DNA of 64,000 nucleotides from positions 4,735,398 through 4,799,397 of the forward strand of contig NC_089738.1 of the NCBI RefSeq assembly GCF_035083965.1, read 5' to 3'. Position numbers and translations under genes: made by a program. Origin of the DNA: Branchiostoma lanceolatum. Lineage: Eukaryota; Chordata; Leptocardii; Amphioxiformes; Branchiostomatidae. A model generated the notes under the pieces. It saw only the letters and a program-made list of their open reading frames with translations, was not told the DNA's origin and made no database searches. Below, piece by piece: positions 12,288 through 23,037 of the stretch; the stretch's first letter is position 1, and each line of letters opens with the position of its first letter.

Positions 12288-13526
12288 TAACAGTGGTTCA
12301 CATGATATGAATGCAAAATCACTAGTTTTGATAGCAGAGTAACTCATTTCATACATAACGATGTGTCTGTCATTTTCATACATATTAAAGGCAACCAACG
12401 CAATATCAGGGCCAAAAAATGGAAATAAGAAAATGCTGAAATCTTCATGGTAGTGAGCTTTACGAACATTGTTTAGCACATTTGCGTAATAATTTCATTC
12501 CTTTAGCATTTTAAAACCGTACAAAATCGTGCTGTACGATGATTCCCTTAGTTTCGCGAGCCTACAAAAACTCGCCCACGATTTTCAGTGAGTTCTCACA
12601 TCACAAAAACGTCGTATTTTTGCATCATGGAAGTTGCTATACATTGTGATAGTGTTGTTTGAACGAATCATGTAACGAAATGACTAAATAAATTGACTTT
12701 CAAAATCCAATTCATCGGACCCTATTATTGCTTGGGTTTCCTTTAACACCCCGACCAATCGAATCACGTGAATCGCATTGAAAGTCAGATTCGTATCAGC
12801 CATTTCCAGACAAATCGCTTTCTAAGTTGCGTTAACGACTACATCTGACCAAACAAACTCGCCAGTGAGATGGTGGAGGGTGTCAGCTTTCCAAAGATGT
12901 TTTCAGATTGACAATTTAGGCACTTTGGAAGTAATTGAAAGTGACCGCGATTTAACGTCTAGTTTCTACTACTTTCCTCTAAACGTTAAATCGCGGTCAT
13001 TGCACATTGGTTATCGTAGTATGCTTCTTAAACAAGAAAAACAGCTAAGCATATTCGTGGAGTTTTTTTTTTTCGGAAGAGATGCAAGACAAGTGTTAGC
13101 AGGTGAAAGGAAAGTTTATTTGTCTCCCGAAACAACACGACACCTAGTGATTCGTTTGTAAACTGAACATGGCTCTTATCTAAAAATCAGAACTCGTGCT
13201 TTATATTATTTTGTATACATGCAGAGAAATATTTGATATCAAAGTCCACCAATGTGTTATCGATTGCAAAGGGTGGCTGGATTGGACGAAAACATCCCAA
13301 GGTAGTCAACTGACTATGACATACGATCCGTCAGTTGATAGCTAATTTTGAAACCGTATTGTACAGCGATATATCACTTCTGGTGCGCTTCCAATCAACA
13401 CGTTAGAAAATGTGGGTCTTTGTAATAGCAATGGATATTATGTATAAAATTCGGATATAAAAATTACACATGCACTTTAAAAAGTGTTCAGAACCGTGTT
13501 TTCTGGTGGAGTGCAAAGGAAACAAG
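12288..13526. other. Intergenic B to C
   Basis: No exon supported. AATAAA near 12685 could serve gene B. A short perfect inverted repeat (GACCGCGATTTAACGT at 12943-12958 and its complement at 12983-12998) flanks a 24-base loop. Confidence 0.5.
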
Positions 13527-16500
13527 ATGGCGTGGCGGCCGGGCATGGTACTAATGCTGCTCGTCTTGACGGTTTTGCCGCTGTTGGTGTTCAGTGCACG
13601 TGAATACCCCGAATTTTTACCTGACAAAGTCGGATGGGTCAGGTTCATTGTCACCGTGAATGATACTTGGGACCCGAATGGGTAAGCAGCTTAGCATTTA
13701 TAGGGGGAGGTATTATTTCGCAAAAGTGCAGTTTTTGCTGATATACGCACCTAGAAATTTGTTATTTTTCAACATTAACACCCCTGTACATACCCCCTGA
13801 AGTTTGTACCATGACTAAGTTCCAAACGAGAATAACGGTACTATAGCAAACATAATTAACGCCTTAAGGTATAAGTACTTTGAGATAAGAAGACATTAAA
13901 ATGAATATCTGAACCCCAAATCTATTCTCCACAAAGATATAGACTATTCCCCAATCAACCCCATTGCAAAAATGGACTAGTCCCGTTAGAACATGTACAA
14001 ATAAACTTTAAGGGGTATGTACAGGGTGGTTAGACTCCAATGATTGCCCGAATTTTGTGATTTCTGTGGTCAGATAGACCATATCCATATTTTGAAATGC
14101 GTAGTTAACAACGTTGGAATTAATAATCCCCCTATTAGGATGCCGCTTGCAGAGGGACTGGGCTGGTGGTCCCAGGGGTAATGGTTGTAAAAAAACACAA
14201 TTCCTGACATCAATAGTCCGGAATAGATATCTGAACAATACTACCAATCTTGTATGTGATGACATAGTCGTAGCATTAACCCTCAAACCACCGTAGCTTT
14301 TTTACGACTAATCTTACCGTATGGGGTCAAAACTGACCCCACAATGTTTTCTACAAATACAGCTTTATAGGTGACTATTTTTGTGGTTTGTATATATGAA
14401 TAGTTAGAGTAATCTATTAGGGACAGTTTGACATGATTAGGTGTGAATAATTTCTGCTTGTTATCATAATTTATGCAAAAAAAGGGAACGTCGTCTTTTG
14501 CAACTAAGGCTATTCAGACAAGCGGGCTGTTTTGACGCCTGCGCCAACACTTGATGTCATATAGCATCTGAATGGCTTACGCTAGAACAACCAAACTTGG
14601 TCACCTTTGCTTAAATTTTGTTGGCAACAATTTGAATTTAATGAAATAACTAATCAATGTTTTCATGTTGCTATGGCAACCGATTTCTGAGAGCCATATT
14701 TGGAAAAAGTCGCTAATTTTGGATTTTACAATGTAATTCTAGGGCTTTCTTTGTAAACTGCACTTAATTTCTCATATCATCATCAACCAATGTTATTCAC
14801 TATCACTTTTATGATTTAATATTCATAAGTTATGCATATTTGATTACGTCATCGGTCAAAATCCAAGATGGCGGACGATATAATTAGATAAGCTATAACC
14901 GGCTATTTCAACCTCAAATCTCATCATTATCATGTTTATTCAAACAGAAACAATCTTAATATAAACGTTTTGGTCCATTTTCATTGTGCTATTAGGTTAT
15001 ATGATGAATCATGCATTTATTGTCGTCTACGTATAACGTTACTTGCATATTAGAAAACAGCTTTAGGTTTTTGTTGTATTGTCGGTTTGGTCTTGTATAT
15101 GCATATATCTATATAAGAAAAGTGGCGCTGGCAAAATAAGTTTTATACCTTGAGTGCACCGCCACTTTGTCTTTGTCTCTTTTATTTCTGAATAAAAAAA
15201 TATCTAAAAAACAGCTGACATTTATCGTGTCTACAATGAAAGCAAACTTGTTATTTTCAACGTTCGGGGCATTGCCCAGCACATGTCGTTGGGTCATTTG
15301 ACGTTACTTCCGTGTTTGGATGTTTTCATTGTTTATTAATACCTTCCTTTTTTTCAGGTGCATTGCTACTACATCAACAGGCAAATTGGTCCCTAACAAG
15401 AAGTACAACGAAACTGAGACAATAAGGGTCGGTTCATGTGATCACGGACCGCTGGTTTACACTGTAGTACCCGGCCAGGCGCCAAATGAGATGGTGAGGA
15501 AATGACTGAATGTAGAAGTAAGGAAATAAAGGCAAATCTTCGGCATGCATTGTCTTTAATGGTATGTAGCCGCGGTATGCCCAAGCAGCCGGAAACGAGC
15601 GCAACCGGGTCTGATATGCAGTGTACAAGGGGCACAGATCTTATGTGACGCCCTGGTTACATTGTTTATGCAATTATGAATAAAACATAAGTGTTTACCC
15701 TTTTTTCAAGTTATTCCGCACATATTAAAGGGCATAAGACACTAATGACATCAACATGAAGAATTTTCGGAAATTACATAAAACATAATACTATTGTTTT
15801 CAAAACGTATTCACACTTCGGATGTTACTGAACATCGAACCATGAAAACTTCATACCTCCAGCTTTTGATTCTGACCACCAGGTAATTATATTAATCAGT
15901 GACTTGCCTGCTCATGACGTCACAATGAACATGGCAGCCGAATTGGAACTTTGCACAACGGCTCGGAAAGAAGGTTATTTTTACAAGACAACGAAATAGA
16001 TATTGTTATGTCCTTTAATTGAATGTTATCACGATAATTAAGTACTGTTTACTCATTATATCATGTTTTTCGCAATCCGTTGTGTAAGGTTCTGAACCGG
16101 ATGCCGTGTTCATGTTGACGTCATGAGCAGGCATTAGTCACTGATTAATGTAATCACCTGGTGAGAAAATCAGATAAGAATAAAGAGCTGGATCCATGGA
16201 AGTATGTTTTCTGATGGTTCAATGTTAGATAACATCAGAAGGGTGTGTATTTGTTTTTAACGTTTATATTCCTTCAGTGATACTATTCCTATTTCAGATA
16301 ATAAGAAAATGTTGTATTTTGGTGTCTTATGACCTTTTTAAGATACACGTAGAAAAAGTTTCTGGCCGCCATATTTGATCGTCAGTGTTTGGGGAAACTC
16401 CGTGATACCTTTTCTTGACTGTCGGCCATTTCGGCCCTTTTACAAATTCCAACTCGGCCCACGGCTATTTTGGTCAAAAAATATTATGCTATGCTATAAT

Positions 16501-17203
16501 CTATTACCAACAATATCCACCGTCTTATCGATAATTATCGCCCTGTCGTCTTTCGAGCTATTATATATAAAAGAAAGGTATCAAGGAGTTTCCAATGCAG
16601 ATCCCAAAAACTGATGATCCAATATGGCGGCCAGAAATTCGTTCTATCTTGATATGCGCAGAATAACTTTTTAAAATGGTAAACACTAAAGATTTTCTTT
16701 ATATTTTTTTAAATTCATAATTGCAAAGTGCATTGTGTGTCCATAACGTAACATAAGGTCCATGCCCTATGATGTGTACTGCATATTAGACCCAATTGCG
16801 CTCATTTGCGGCCATTTGTGGTATTTAGGCACACCCAGTATTCAGAAGGGACGGCTCATTTAGATTGGGTATCAAGAAAATAGATATGAATCGATTAAAA
16901 ATATGTAGATGTACTTACTTTACGGTTTCTAAAAATATACGCTTCATTATTGTTACTCCTCTTTTCTAGTCCGTGAATTTGACGTTTTATTCTTCCGTGA
17001 TCGAGGACGCCGAGCCACCGACATGTCAGATCCCGTGGAACGGAACGTACGTGTCCCCCCACCCCGACACAGACCCCCTGCACGACTCCCCCCTCCCCGG
17101 CTGCTTCACCACGGACTCACGGGAAGGCTGGTACCTGACTGCGTACTGGTTCTACCTATTGGATTGGGGCGGATCGAGGACGGGACTAGAACAGGATAAC
17201 TAA
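13527..17203 (+). CDS. Unrecognised small secreted protein (gene C)
   Basis: Three exons: 13527-13681 (phase 2), 15358-15493 (phase 0) and 16970-17203, all with GT-AG junctions, 174 residues. The first ~24 residues are a clear signal peptide (MVLMLLVLTVLPLLVFSA core). The mature part has four cysteines (CIATT, SCDHG, TCQIPW, GCFTT), four NxT/S sequons (NDT, NET, NLT, NGT), a proline-rich stretch around HPDTDPLHDSPLPG and a hydrophobic aromatic stretch (WYLTAYWFYLLDW) near the C-terminus. It ends EQDN. I do not recognise the family; despite lying between MRH-like paralogs, it shares no YDLSPL motif or exon-length pattern with them, though the first two junction phases (2, 0) coincide. Introns 1 and 2 are filled by four inverted-repeat elements. 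The start is chosen for the signal peptide. Confidence 0.6.
13701..14134. mobile_element. TAGGGGG-ended MITE in gene C intron 1
   Basis: It begins TAGGGGGAGGTATTATTTCG and ends AATAATCCCCCTA, with TTA on both sides, compatible with a 3-bp target duplication. The opposite-strand copy at 43412-43986 shares both ends and internal blocks (TTTTGTGATTTCTG, CAGTTTTTGCTGA). Confidence 0.65.
14280..15022. mobile_element. piggyBac-like TTAA element, copy 3, truncated
   Basis: TTAA at 14276-14279 precedes CCCTCAAACCACCGTAGC; the sequence is copy 1 (4230-5582) in reverse orientation, with the GGGGTCAAAACTGACCCC palindrome at 14323-14340. Similarity stops near 15022, so the far end and second TTAA are missing. 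It lies in intron 1 of gene C. Confidence 0.8.
15727..16339. mobile_element. Fold-back element with ~250-bp arms in gene C intron 2
   Basis: The left arm starts AAAGGGCATAAGACAC and includes CACCAGGTAATTA, TTAATCAGTGACT and CCTGCTCATGACGTCA. The right arm repeats these in reverse complement and ends near 16339. The centre is short and non-coding. Confidence 0.75.
16359..16637. mobile_element. MITE with TTTCTGGCCGCCATATT termini
   Basis: The left end TTTCTGGCCGCCATATTTGA and the right end CCAATATGGCGGCCAGAAA are inverted copies of about 35 bp. The interior is non-coding. It lies next to the fold-back element in gene C intron 2. Confidence 0.75.
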
Positions 17204-17222
17204 GGATACATGTATTATCATG

Positions 17223-17760
17223 TAGCAACTGGCTCATCACAAAATAGACTCCAAACTAGTGCTGCGTACCTGTACTGTGTACCGGTACGGTACCGTAAAA
17301 TTAATTAGGTACAGGTCCAAATTAACGGATCATGAAGTACCGGTACAGTACCGATATAAAGTTACACCAAGTATGTGTTTATTTTGTGACTGATCTCCTG
17401 ACCGCATAGTCTCATGCAACACCAAACGTGACCAAAGTGACACCTTGGAACAGCGTAACTAATATGCAACAGATCATTCAGGCAGGCCGGGAGTTTTGAT
17501 AGCAAGGTCAAGAGAGTTTTAATTGGCGGTAGGAAACCTAGTATATTCTTTGAATAAAGATACAAGATACAAGATAACAAGTTGAAAACAGTTTATTTAT
17601 GTTTTTGTCATTATTGAAGATGTACGCAGCACTACTCCAAACTAACGCCATGCCCAAGATGCAAATACAGAAGAAATCAGCCTTTTACATGTGTATACCT
17701 TACCAAGAGTGCGTGGAAGCAGTGGACTCAGAAGTAGATCAACAGAAGTATGACTTTTAA
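17223..17760 (+). pseudogene. Copy of an unidentified exon, split by a hAT-like insertion
   Basis: After an acceptor-like TAG, the blocks 17223-17256 and 17643-17760 read in one frame, separated only by the element at 17257-17634. The translation contains TGSSQ, MQIQKKSA and PYQECVEAV and ends at TAA 17758-17760. It matches the exon at 20415-20632 (TGSSQDGLQ, MQIQKKSALP, PYQECMEEV). The partner upstream exon of that gene was not found here. It is a duplicated, disrupted exon of unknown function lying 19 bp after gene C. Confidence 0.5.
17257..17634. mobile_element. hAT-like non-autonomous element, 8-bp TSD
   Basis: Perfect 8-bp duplicates CTCCAAAC (17249-17256 and 17635-17642) flank TAGTGCTGCGTAC...GTACGCAGCACTA termini. 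The interior is rich in GGTAC motifs, shared with 31158-31581. Eight-base duplications and TAGNG ends are typical of hAT transposons. No transposase is present. Confidence 0.85.
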
Positions 17761-18104
17761 GTAATATATGCTGTGGAACTGCATGTGTATAATCATTCTC
17801 TCCCCATTCTTAAAAGTCTAAGATGTTGCATGCCATGGGTGTGCAGAGTTTTTCCGACATTATATTTTTTTACAATTTATTTTCGACGTTTGTATTTAAA
17901 AAGAATTGTATTTGATAAGCTGTTAGCTGCATATGCAAGTGATGCTTTGAGAATGTGAATGTCTCTCAGCCTGCCTAAAACGAAAAGGATTATTTAGACA
18001 CATATCACTTCAATATGCCCCTTGAGACAGGCACTTTACACGAATTTTCTCACTCCACCCAGGTGTTATTGGGTACCTGACTTCGGTTGGGAAGGTCGTA
18101 TTGC
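17761..18104. repeat. Diverged duplicate of 20537-20960 sequence
   Basis: The block near 17764-17810 (GTGGAACTGCATGTGTATAA) matches 20540-20590 in inverted orientation, while 17925-17985 (GCATATGCAAGTG, CTCTCAGCCTG) matches 20880-20940 in direct orientation. This implies local duplication with an internal inversion. No coding assignment is made. Confidence 0.45.
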
Positions 18105-18576
18105 GCTCGTTCTCATTTAAATGTACACATTTTGTAATCTCCGTTACCGTTAGAAGTAAGACGTTCCTGGCATTAAGATATGCCACATATAAGGTACCAA
18201 GCTGACGTTTTTAAAAGCTAGAAAAGTTTTAAGTCGTCATAAAAACTACAGTTTAACATTTTATATTTGGCATATCCTACACTGCACGAAATGGCCACGT
18301 ATCCTGACGGATCCGACGTATCCGGAATCGGGCCTCATGGCGTTTCCGAGCGAATCCGGAAAAATCCCAGTTCACTGCTCGGATACTGAAGTGCCCGCAG
18401 ATCCGACCAATTCCGACGCCGTATTCTTCTGGATTCGTGATGCGCCTCGGATACCCGAAGATATTTGCGCGGATCCCTCGTTTTTTGATATTTGGAATGT
18501 TCGGATTGTTTGTATGTCGGTAGTTGCTTCGGATCCTGACGAATAAATACACACGGCACGGCATGATCTCATTTCC

Positions 18577-19120
18577 TGACGAATCCAGCAGATCCGGAAT
18601 TGCGCATCATAGCAGATACGGAACGTTTCCGATTGGATCCGATGCACCTCAGATCAGACAATTCCGGCGCCGTATACGTCTGGATCCTTCATACGTTTCG
18701 GGTACAGATACGGAACGTTTCCGAGCAAATTCAGACAATTACCAGGTACACCTCAGATCCGGCAATTCCGACGCCGTATACGTCTGGATCCGTGATGCGC
18801 GTCGGATACCTGAGGATATTTACGCGGATCCTTCGTTTCTAGATATTTGTCAATATGGCAGAGATGTTCGGATTGTTGGTCGGTAGTTGCTTCGGATCCT
18901 GACCAACAAATACACACTGCACGGCACGCGGCATAATCTCATTTCCTGACGAATCCAGCAGATCCGGAATTGCGCATCATAGCAGATACGGAACGTTTCC
19001 GATTGGATCCAGTGCACCTCAGATCAGACAATTCCGGCGCCGTATACGTCTGGATCCTTCATATGTTTCGGGTACAGATACGGAACGTTTCCGAGCAAAT
19101 TCGGACAAATACCAGGAACA
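18577..19120. repeat. Direct repeat, two units ~372 bp apart
   Basis: The block beginning GAATCCAGCAGATCCGGAAT at about 18581 recurs about 372 bp later at 18953, continuing through CATCATAGCAGATACGGAAC and ATTCCGGCGCCGTATACG. It is part of the GGATCC-rich left half of the large element. Confidence 0.75.
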
Positions 19121-20127
19121 CCTCAGATCCAGCAATTCTGATGCCGTATACGACTGGATACGTTTCGGGTACAGATACAATATCTACTCGGATCTTTCAT
19201 TTTTTTATGTATTTGCCAATATGTTAGAAGTTCAGATTTGCAAATATGTTAGAAGTCATGAGCTGTCTCGGATCCTGACGTGTACGGAACACGGATTCGT
19301 GTCGGATATCCAAATTACCCACAATACACTTCTGGGCGCGACAAACGTTAACGGTTTTCTTTCGGTTAACAGCACAGACAAGAACGGCGTTTCATCACCT
19401 TCTGTGCTTAACATGGCATCGCCAGAGTCTACCATGGTCGACCAGTGATTTTTGAGTGGCTTGAGAGTCGAAGGGAATTCGGTGTAAACTCAAACGCACG
19501 AAATTGCGACGTTGTCTTCTTCGTGCATGCAATATTCGTCGCCCCCCTCCCCCCTTGTAAACGCTGGTAGGGAGTTGATTCATCATTTTGAGGGACTGCC
19601 CTTTGGTAAGTACAAATTGAAAAATTCCCGTTTCTAACTAGTTTTGACGTCAGTTATCCTCCTATTGTGGCTTGACATATCATCGCATTCGCATGACCAT
19701 AAGAATTCTCCAGCCGACCTGCCCTTTTACGGCGTTAGGATCTAGGAAATTTAAAATTTCAATTTGTTCATTCTTGCCAATGGTCAGCAGGCATGTGTGT
19801 CTGGTTAACGTTTCAGATACAAAATAGCAAGCAGTGGAGGGAAAGATAATTAAAGATATGGAAGGGAAGAAAATGTCATAAGTATTTGTCCCACAAAGAT
19901 CCCACAGTTTGTGGATAGTGAACTAGAACTTATAAGGAGGCAGTAGTGTGCCTCAGTGATTATTTCATTCAGTTATAGCTGTGCATGTTTGATCAATATC
20001 ATATTCAAGTTATAGATGTAAGTTTTACGTAGTCAATTCAACGATGCCCAGATTCATTTTTTTACACATGCGAGTATGTGATATGTTTAATATTTGTCAT
20101 TGTTTCCATTTATATATATATATCCAG

Positions 20128-20632
20128 TGCAGCATCGGCAGATACTTCCTTCACAAATGCAGCACATATTGTGAGGACCTTGGCTGGGAACAAAGCAATC
20201 AACTGTCAGATGCTCAGCTGATGAGTACCTCAGGCTCCTTTGGTAAGTCCATCATCGGTACACTTCAATGTTAGCTGAGAGAGGCATGATGGATATCCAT
20301 TGCCCCGTGTTTTTTGTAGCTGCTGTGATGAAACGAAGCCCATGTCAAAATCATGTGACATGTTCCTTAAATACGTGAATTGATATTTATTCATCATTTG
20401 GTTTTATCATATAGGAACTGGTTCATCACAAGATGGACTCCAAGCTGAGTCCAACATGCAGATACAGAAGAAATCAGCCCTGCCTGTCCCTTACCAAGAG
20501 TGCATGGAAGAAGTGAACTCAGATGTAGTCAGAGAATGGGGAGAGGACGATTATACACATGCAGTTCCACGGCATATACTACTTACGTTTAAAATGTGGC
20601 GTGTCATCATGGGAGTTCTTCAGACAGTATAA
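20128..20632 (+). CDS. Unidentified two-exon coding fragment inside the large element
   Basis: Exon 20128-20242 (after CAG, ending at GTAAG, phase 1) and exon 20415-20632 (after ATAG, stop TAA 20630-20632) join in frame to 110 residues without an internal stop. The first exon is cysteine-containing (CSIGRYFLHKCSTYCEDLGW); the second reads TGSSQDGLQAESNMQIQKKS, PYQECMEEV and EWGEDDYTHAVP. No start exon was located; an upstream ATG at 20044 is in frame by read-through only. A second copy of the last exon lies at 17223-17760. It could be a host gene fragment captured by the element or part of the element's own gene; the family is not recognised. Confidence 0.35.
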
Positions 20633-21119
20633 TGTTACTTTCTATTTTCAACCTCTGTATTTGAAATAATTGTATCTGATGGCTTTTAGACGAAGAGCTG
20701 GCCACAAATAGGGCTTTTAATACTTTAGTGGAATATTTAGAACATGTAGATTATTTTGGTCCAAGGGCACTATACAGTAGTAAATATTACCACAATGTTG
20801 TGATGGTGTTAATTGTAATACATTTCATAATTTTTCAGAACATTGTGCTTGCACAACCCCAATTTACCGACATTAACCTGCATATGCAGTGGTGCTTTGA
20901 GTATGTGGATGTCCCTCAGCCTGTCTCAAATGAAATGGATCATTTAGCCACATAGTACTTCCGTATTGTATCGTATTTGATAGTTTTTGAACTTAGAAAT
21001 ACATTATGTTGAGATATGAAATGATACATATGTTACATACAGGCTTTCCCAAACTTCCTGTCATTCAAAATGATGTTTTGGGTATAGTTAAATCAGGAAT
21101 GCAAGCACTTAGTCGGATC

Positions 21120-21770
21120 CGTTACGGATTCGTTGTTGGGTCCACCTGTATCCGTCAGTATTCACCATTTTCTTCAAAATACAGAAAAGTCCCTGTACGC
21201 ATCCGTCAGGATCGGTGGCATTTCCGTACAGTGTACGGCTCCGTATTCGTCGAAAATCCCTTACTTTCGGATTCTTCAGGAAATATTCCATAAACCGGTG
21301 CGGAAATAGTCGGATACGTTACACGAATCCGCATGTATCCGTCAGTATCCGCCAAAAAATACAGAAAAATTCCTGTTCGTATCCGTCAGGATCGGTGGCA
21401 TTCCCGTACAGTGTACGGCTCCGTATTCGTCGAAAATCCCTTACTTTCGGATTCTTCAGGAAATATTCCATATACCGGTGCGGAAATAGTCGGATACGTT
21501 ACACGAATCCGCATGTATCCGTCAGTATCCGCCAAAAATACAGAAAAATTCCTGTTCGTATCCGTCAGGATCGGTGGCATTTCCGTACAGTGTACGGCTC
21601 CGTATTCGTCGAAAATCCCTTACTTTCGGATTCTTCAGGAAATATTCCATATACCGGTGCGGAAATAGTCGGATACCTTACACGAATCCGCATGTATCCG
21701 TCAGTATCCGTTAGTATCCGACAAAAATACAGAAAAATCCCGGTACGTATACGCCGGGAAACGAGGCCAT
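21120..21770. repeat. 180-bp tandem repeat, about 3.5 units
   Basis: Units are spaced 180 and 179 bp apart (ATCGGTGGCATTTCCGTACA-type block at 21211, 21391, 21570). Each contains GTGTACGGCTCCGTATTCGT, CTTCAGGAAATATTCCATA and ACACGAATCCGCATGTATCC. Open frames across this array are by-products of the repeat. Confidence 0.9.
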
Positions 21771-21858
21771 TTCGTGCAGTGCTAATGCCAGGAACGTCTT
21801 ATTTCAATCGGTAACGGAGATTACAAAATGTGTACATTTAAATGAGAACGAGCGATTG

Positions 21859-22259
21859 AGGTCACCTGCTGGCGCCGAATGGCAGCCGCCCAGATCCTTG
21901 CGACAGTTTCACAAAGTGCAAGTGTGGAGCAAATATGTATCTGTTGTGTATTATGTGATTGTAAACCCTGCAGCAATTCAGCACTGGCTGCCATTGCACG
22001 GGTAATTTCTGACCATTAACCATTATGTCATTATTATTATTATCATAGTATTGTATGTATTTAACGGGTTTTGAACTAGTACTTGGAAATGTTGAATTGT
22101 GAAATAATGTTACCTCCAGATATGCTGGAAAGAATTTTTTCCAACTTCCTGTCATTGAATAATGTTTTGGGTATCATTAAATTGTACATGTACAATGGTA
22201 TTTATGAATAACTAACCATTCTATCTTAGTTCGTGCGTTTGTATTCGTGGCAAAAACAA
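21859..22259. other. Spacer with diverged element copy
   Basis: No gene seen. Bases 22105-22190 (CCAACTTCCTGTCATT, ATGTTTTGGGTAT) resemble 21040-21095 inside the large element, so this is probably another piece of the same repeat family. Confidence 0.4.
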
Positions 22260-22870
22260 ACATGTTTTGGATCGAAATATGTCAAAGATTGTTGAAAGTC
22301 CGCGGTATGTTGCATCCGTCTGTATCCGTGGCAAATACAAAGGTATCCTAGACGTGAATATTGGCAAAGATTCGAGTGTAAAATCTGTATCAAAAATTCT
22401 TTTTTTCGGGTTCTGTCGGATCCAGGGTTCCGGATCATCGGATCCGCCTGCATCTATTAACGATACAGAAAAAAATCCATGTACGTATCCGTCAGGATCT
22501 GTGGCATTTTAGTACAGTGTACGGCCCCGTATCCGTCGAAAATCCTTATTTTCGGATCCTTCGGCTTTTCGGTTCCGGATCACGGGATCATCGGATCCGC
22601 CTGCATCTATTAACAATACAGAAAAAAAATCCATGTACGTATCCGTCAGGATCTGTGGCATTTCCGTACAGTGTACGGCTCCGTATCCGTCGAAAATCCT
22701 TATTTTCGGATTCCTTCGGATCTTCGGTTCCGGATCATGGTTCTCCTTAGTCGGATCTGTAACGGATTCGTTGTTGGATCCGCCTGTATTCGTCTGTATC
22801 CGCCAAAAATACAGAAAAATCCCGGTACGTATTTGCCAGGATCCGAGGCCATTTCGTGCTGTGATAGATA
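22260..22870. repeat. Second GGATCC-rich repeat cluster
   Basis: At least three related units carry CCATGTACGTATCCGTCAGG, GTACAGTGTACGG, CGTCGAAAATCC and TTCCGGATCA. They match the arrays in the 18.1-21.9 kb element but lie outside its right terminus. It ends with CATTTCGTGCTGTG, like the inner end of that element. Confidence 0.75.
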
Positions 22871-23037
22871 CAAGAAAAAGAGCTTGTAAAGAAAAAGCAA
22901 AGTCTTTATTTTGCTGGGATGTCTTTGTCGTATCATTTGGCATGGGGTCTTGTGCCCAGTGCAGATCTAGAACTTTATCACATTAGCGGATGAACTGTAG
23001 TAAAGATCAAAGTTGTGAACGAAAATTGTTTTTTTAA

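Larger units (their letters stand above)
18105..21858. mobile_element. 3.75-kb inverted-repeat element with GGATCC-rich repeats
   Basis: The left terminus, from about 18110 (CGCTCGTTCTCATTTAAATG, then TGTAATCTCCGTTACCG, GACGTTCCTGGCATTA), is repeated in reverse complement at about 21787-21853. Inside each end comes GCACTGCACGAAATGGCC-type sequence and arrays of GGATCC/CGGATAC-rich repeats (18290-19300 and 21110-21770). The central 19.3-21.0 kb is mostly unique and contains a two-exon coding fragment. No transposase was recognised and no clean target duplication was found. Superfamily is open. Confidence 0.65.

Noticed and set aside
13527..17203. Gene C as a fourth MRH-like paralog
   Set aside because: No YDLSPL, different cysteine order, three exons of other lengths; only the first two phases coincide.
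21215..21814. 199-residue plus-strand open frame
   Set aside because: It is the 180-bp tandem repeat read in a frame without stops; the peptide is itself a repeat and several other frames are equally open.
22509..22943. 144-codon minus-strand open frame
   Set aside because: Lies over the second GGATCC-rich repeat cluster, with open frames on both strands, as expected of such repeats.
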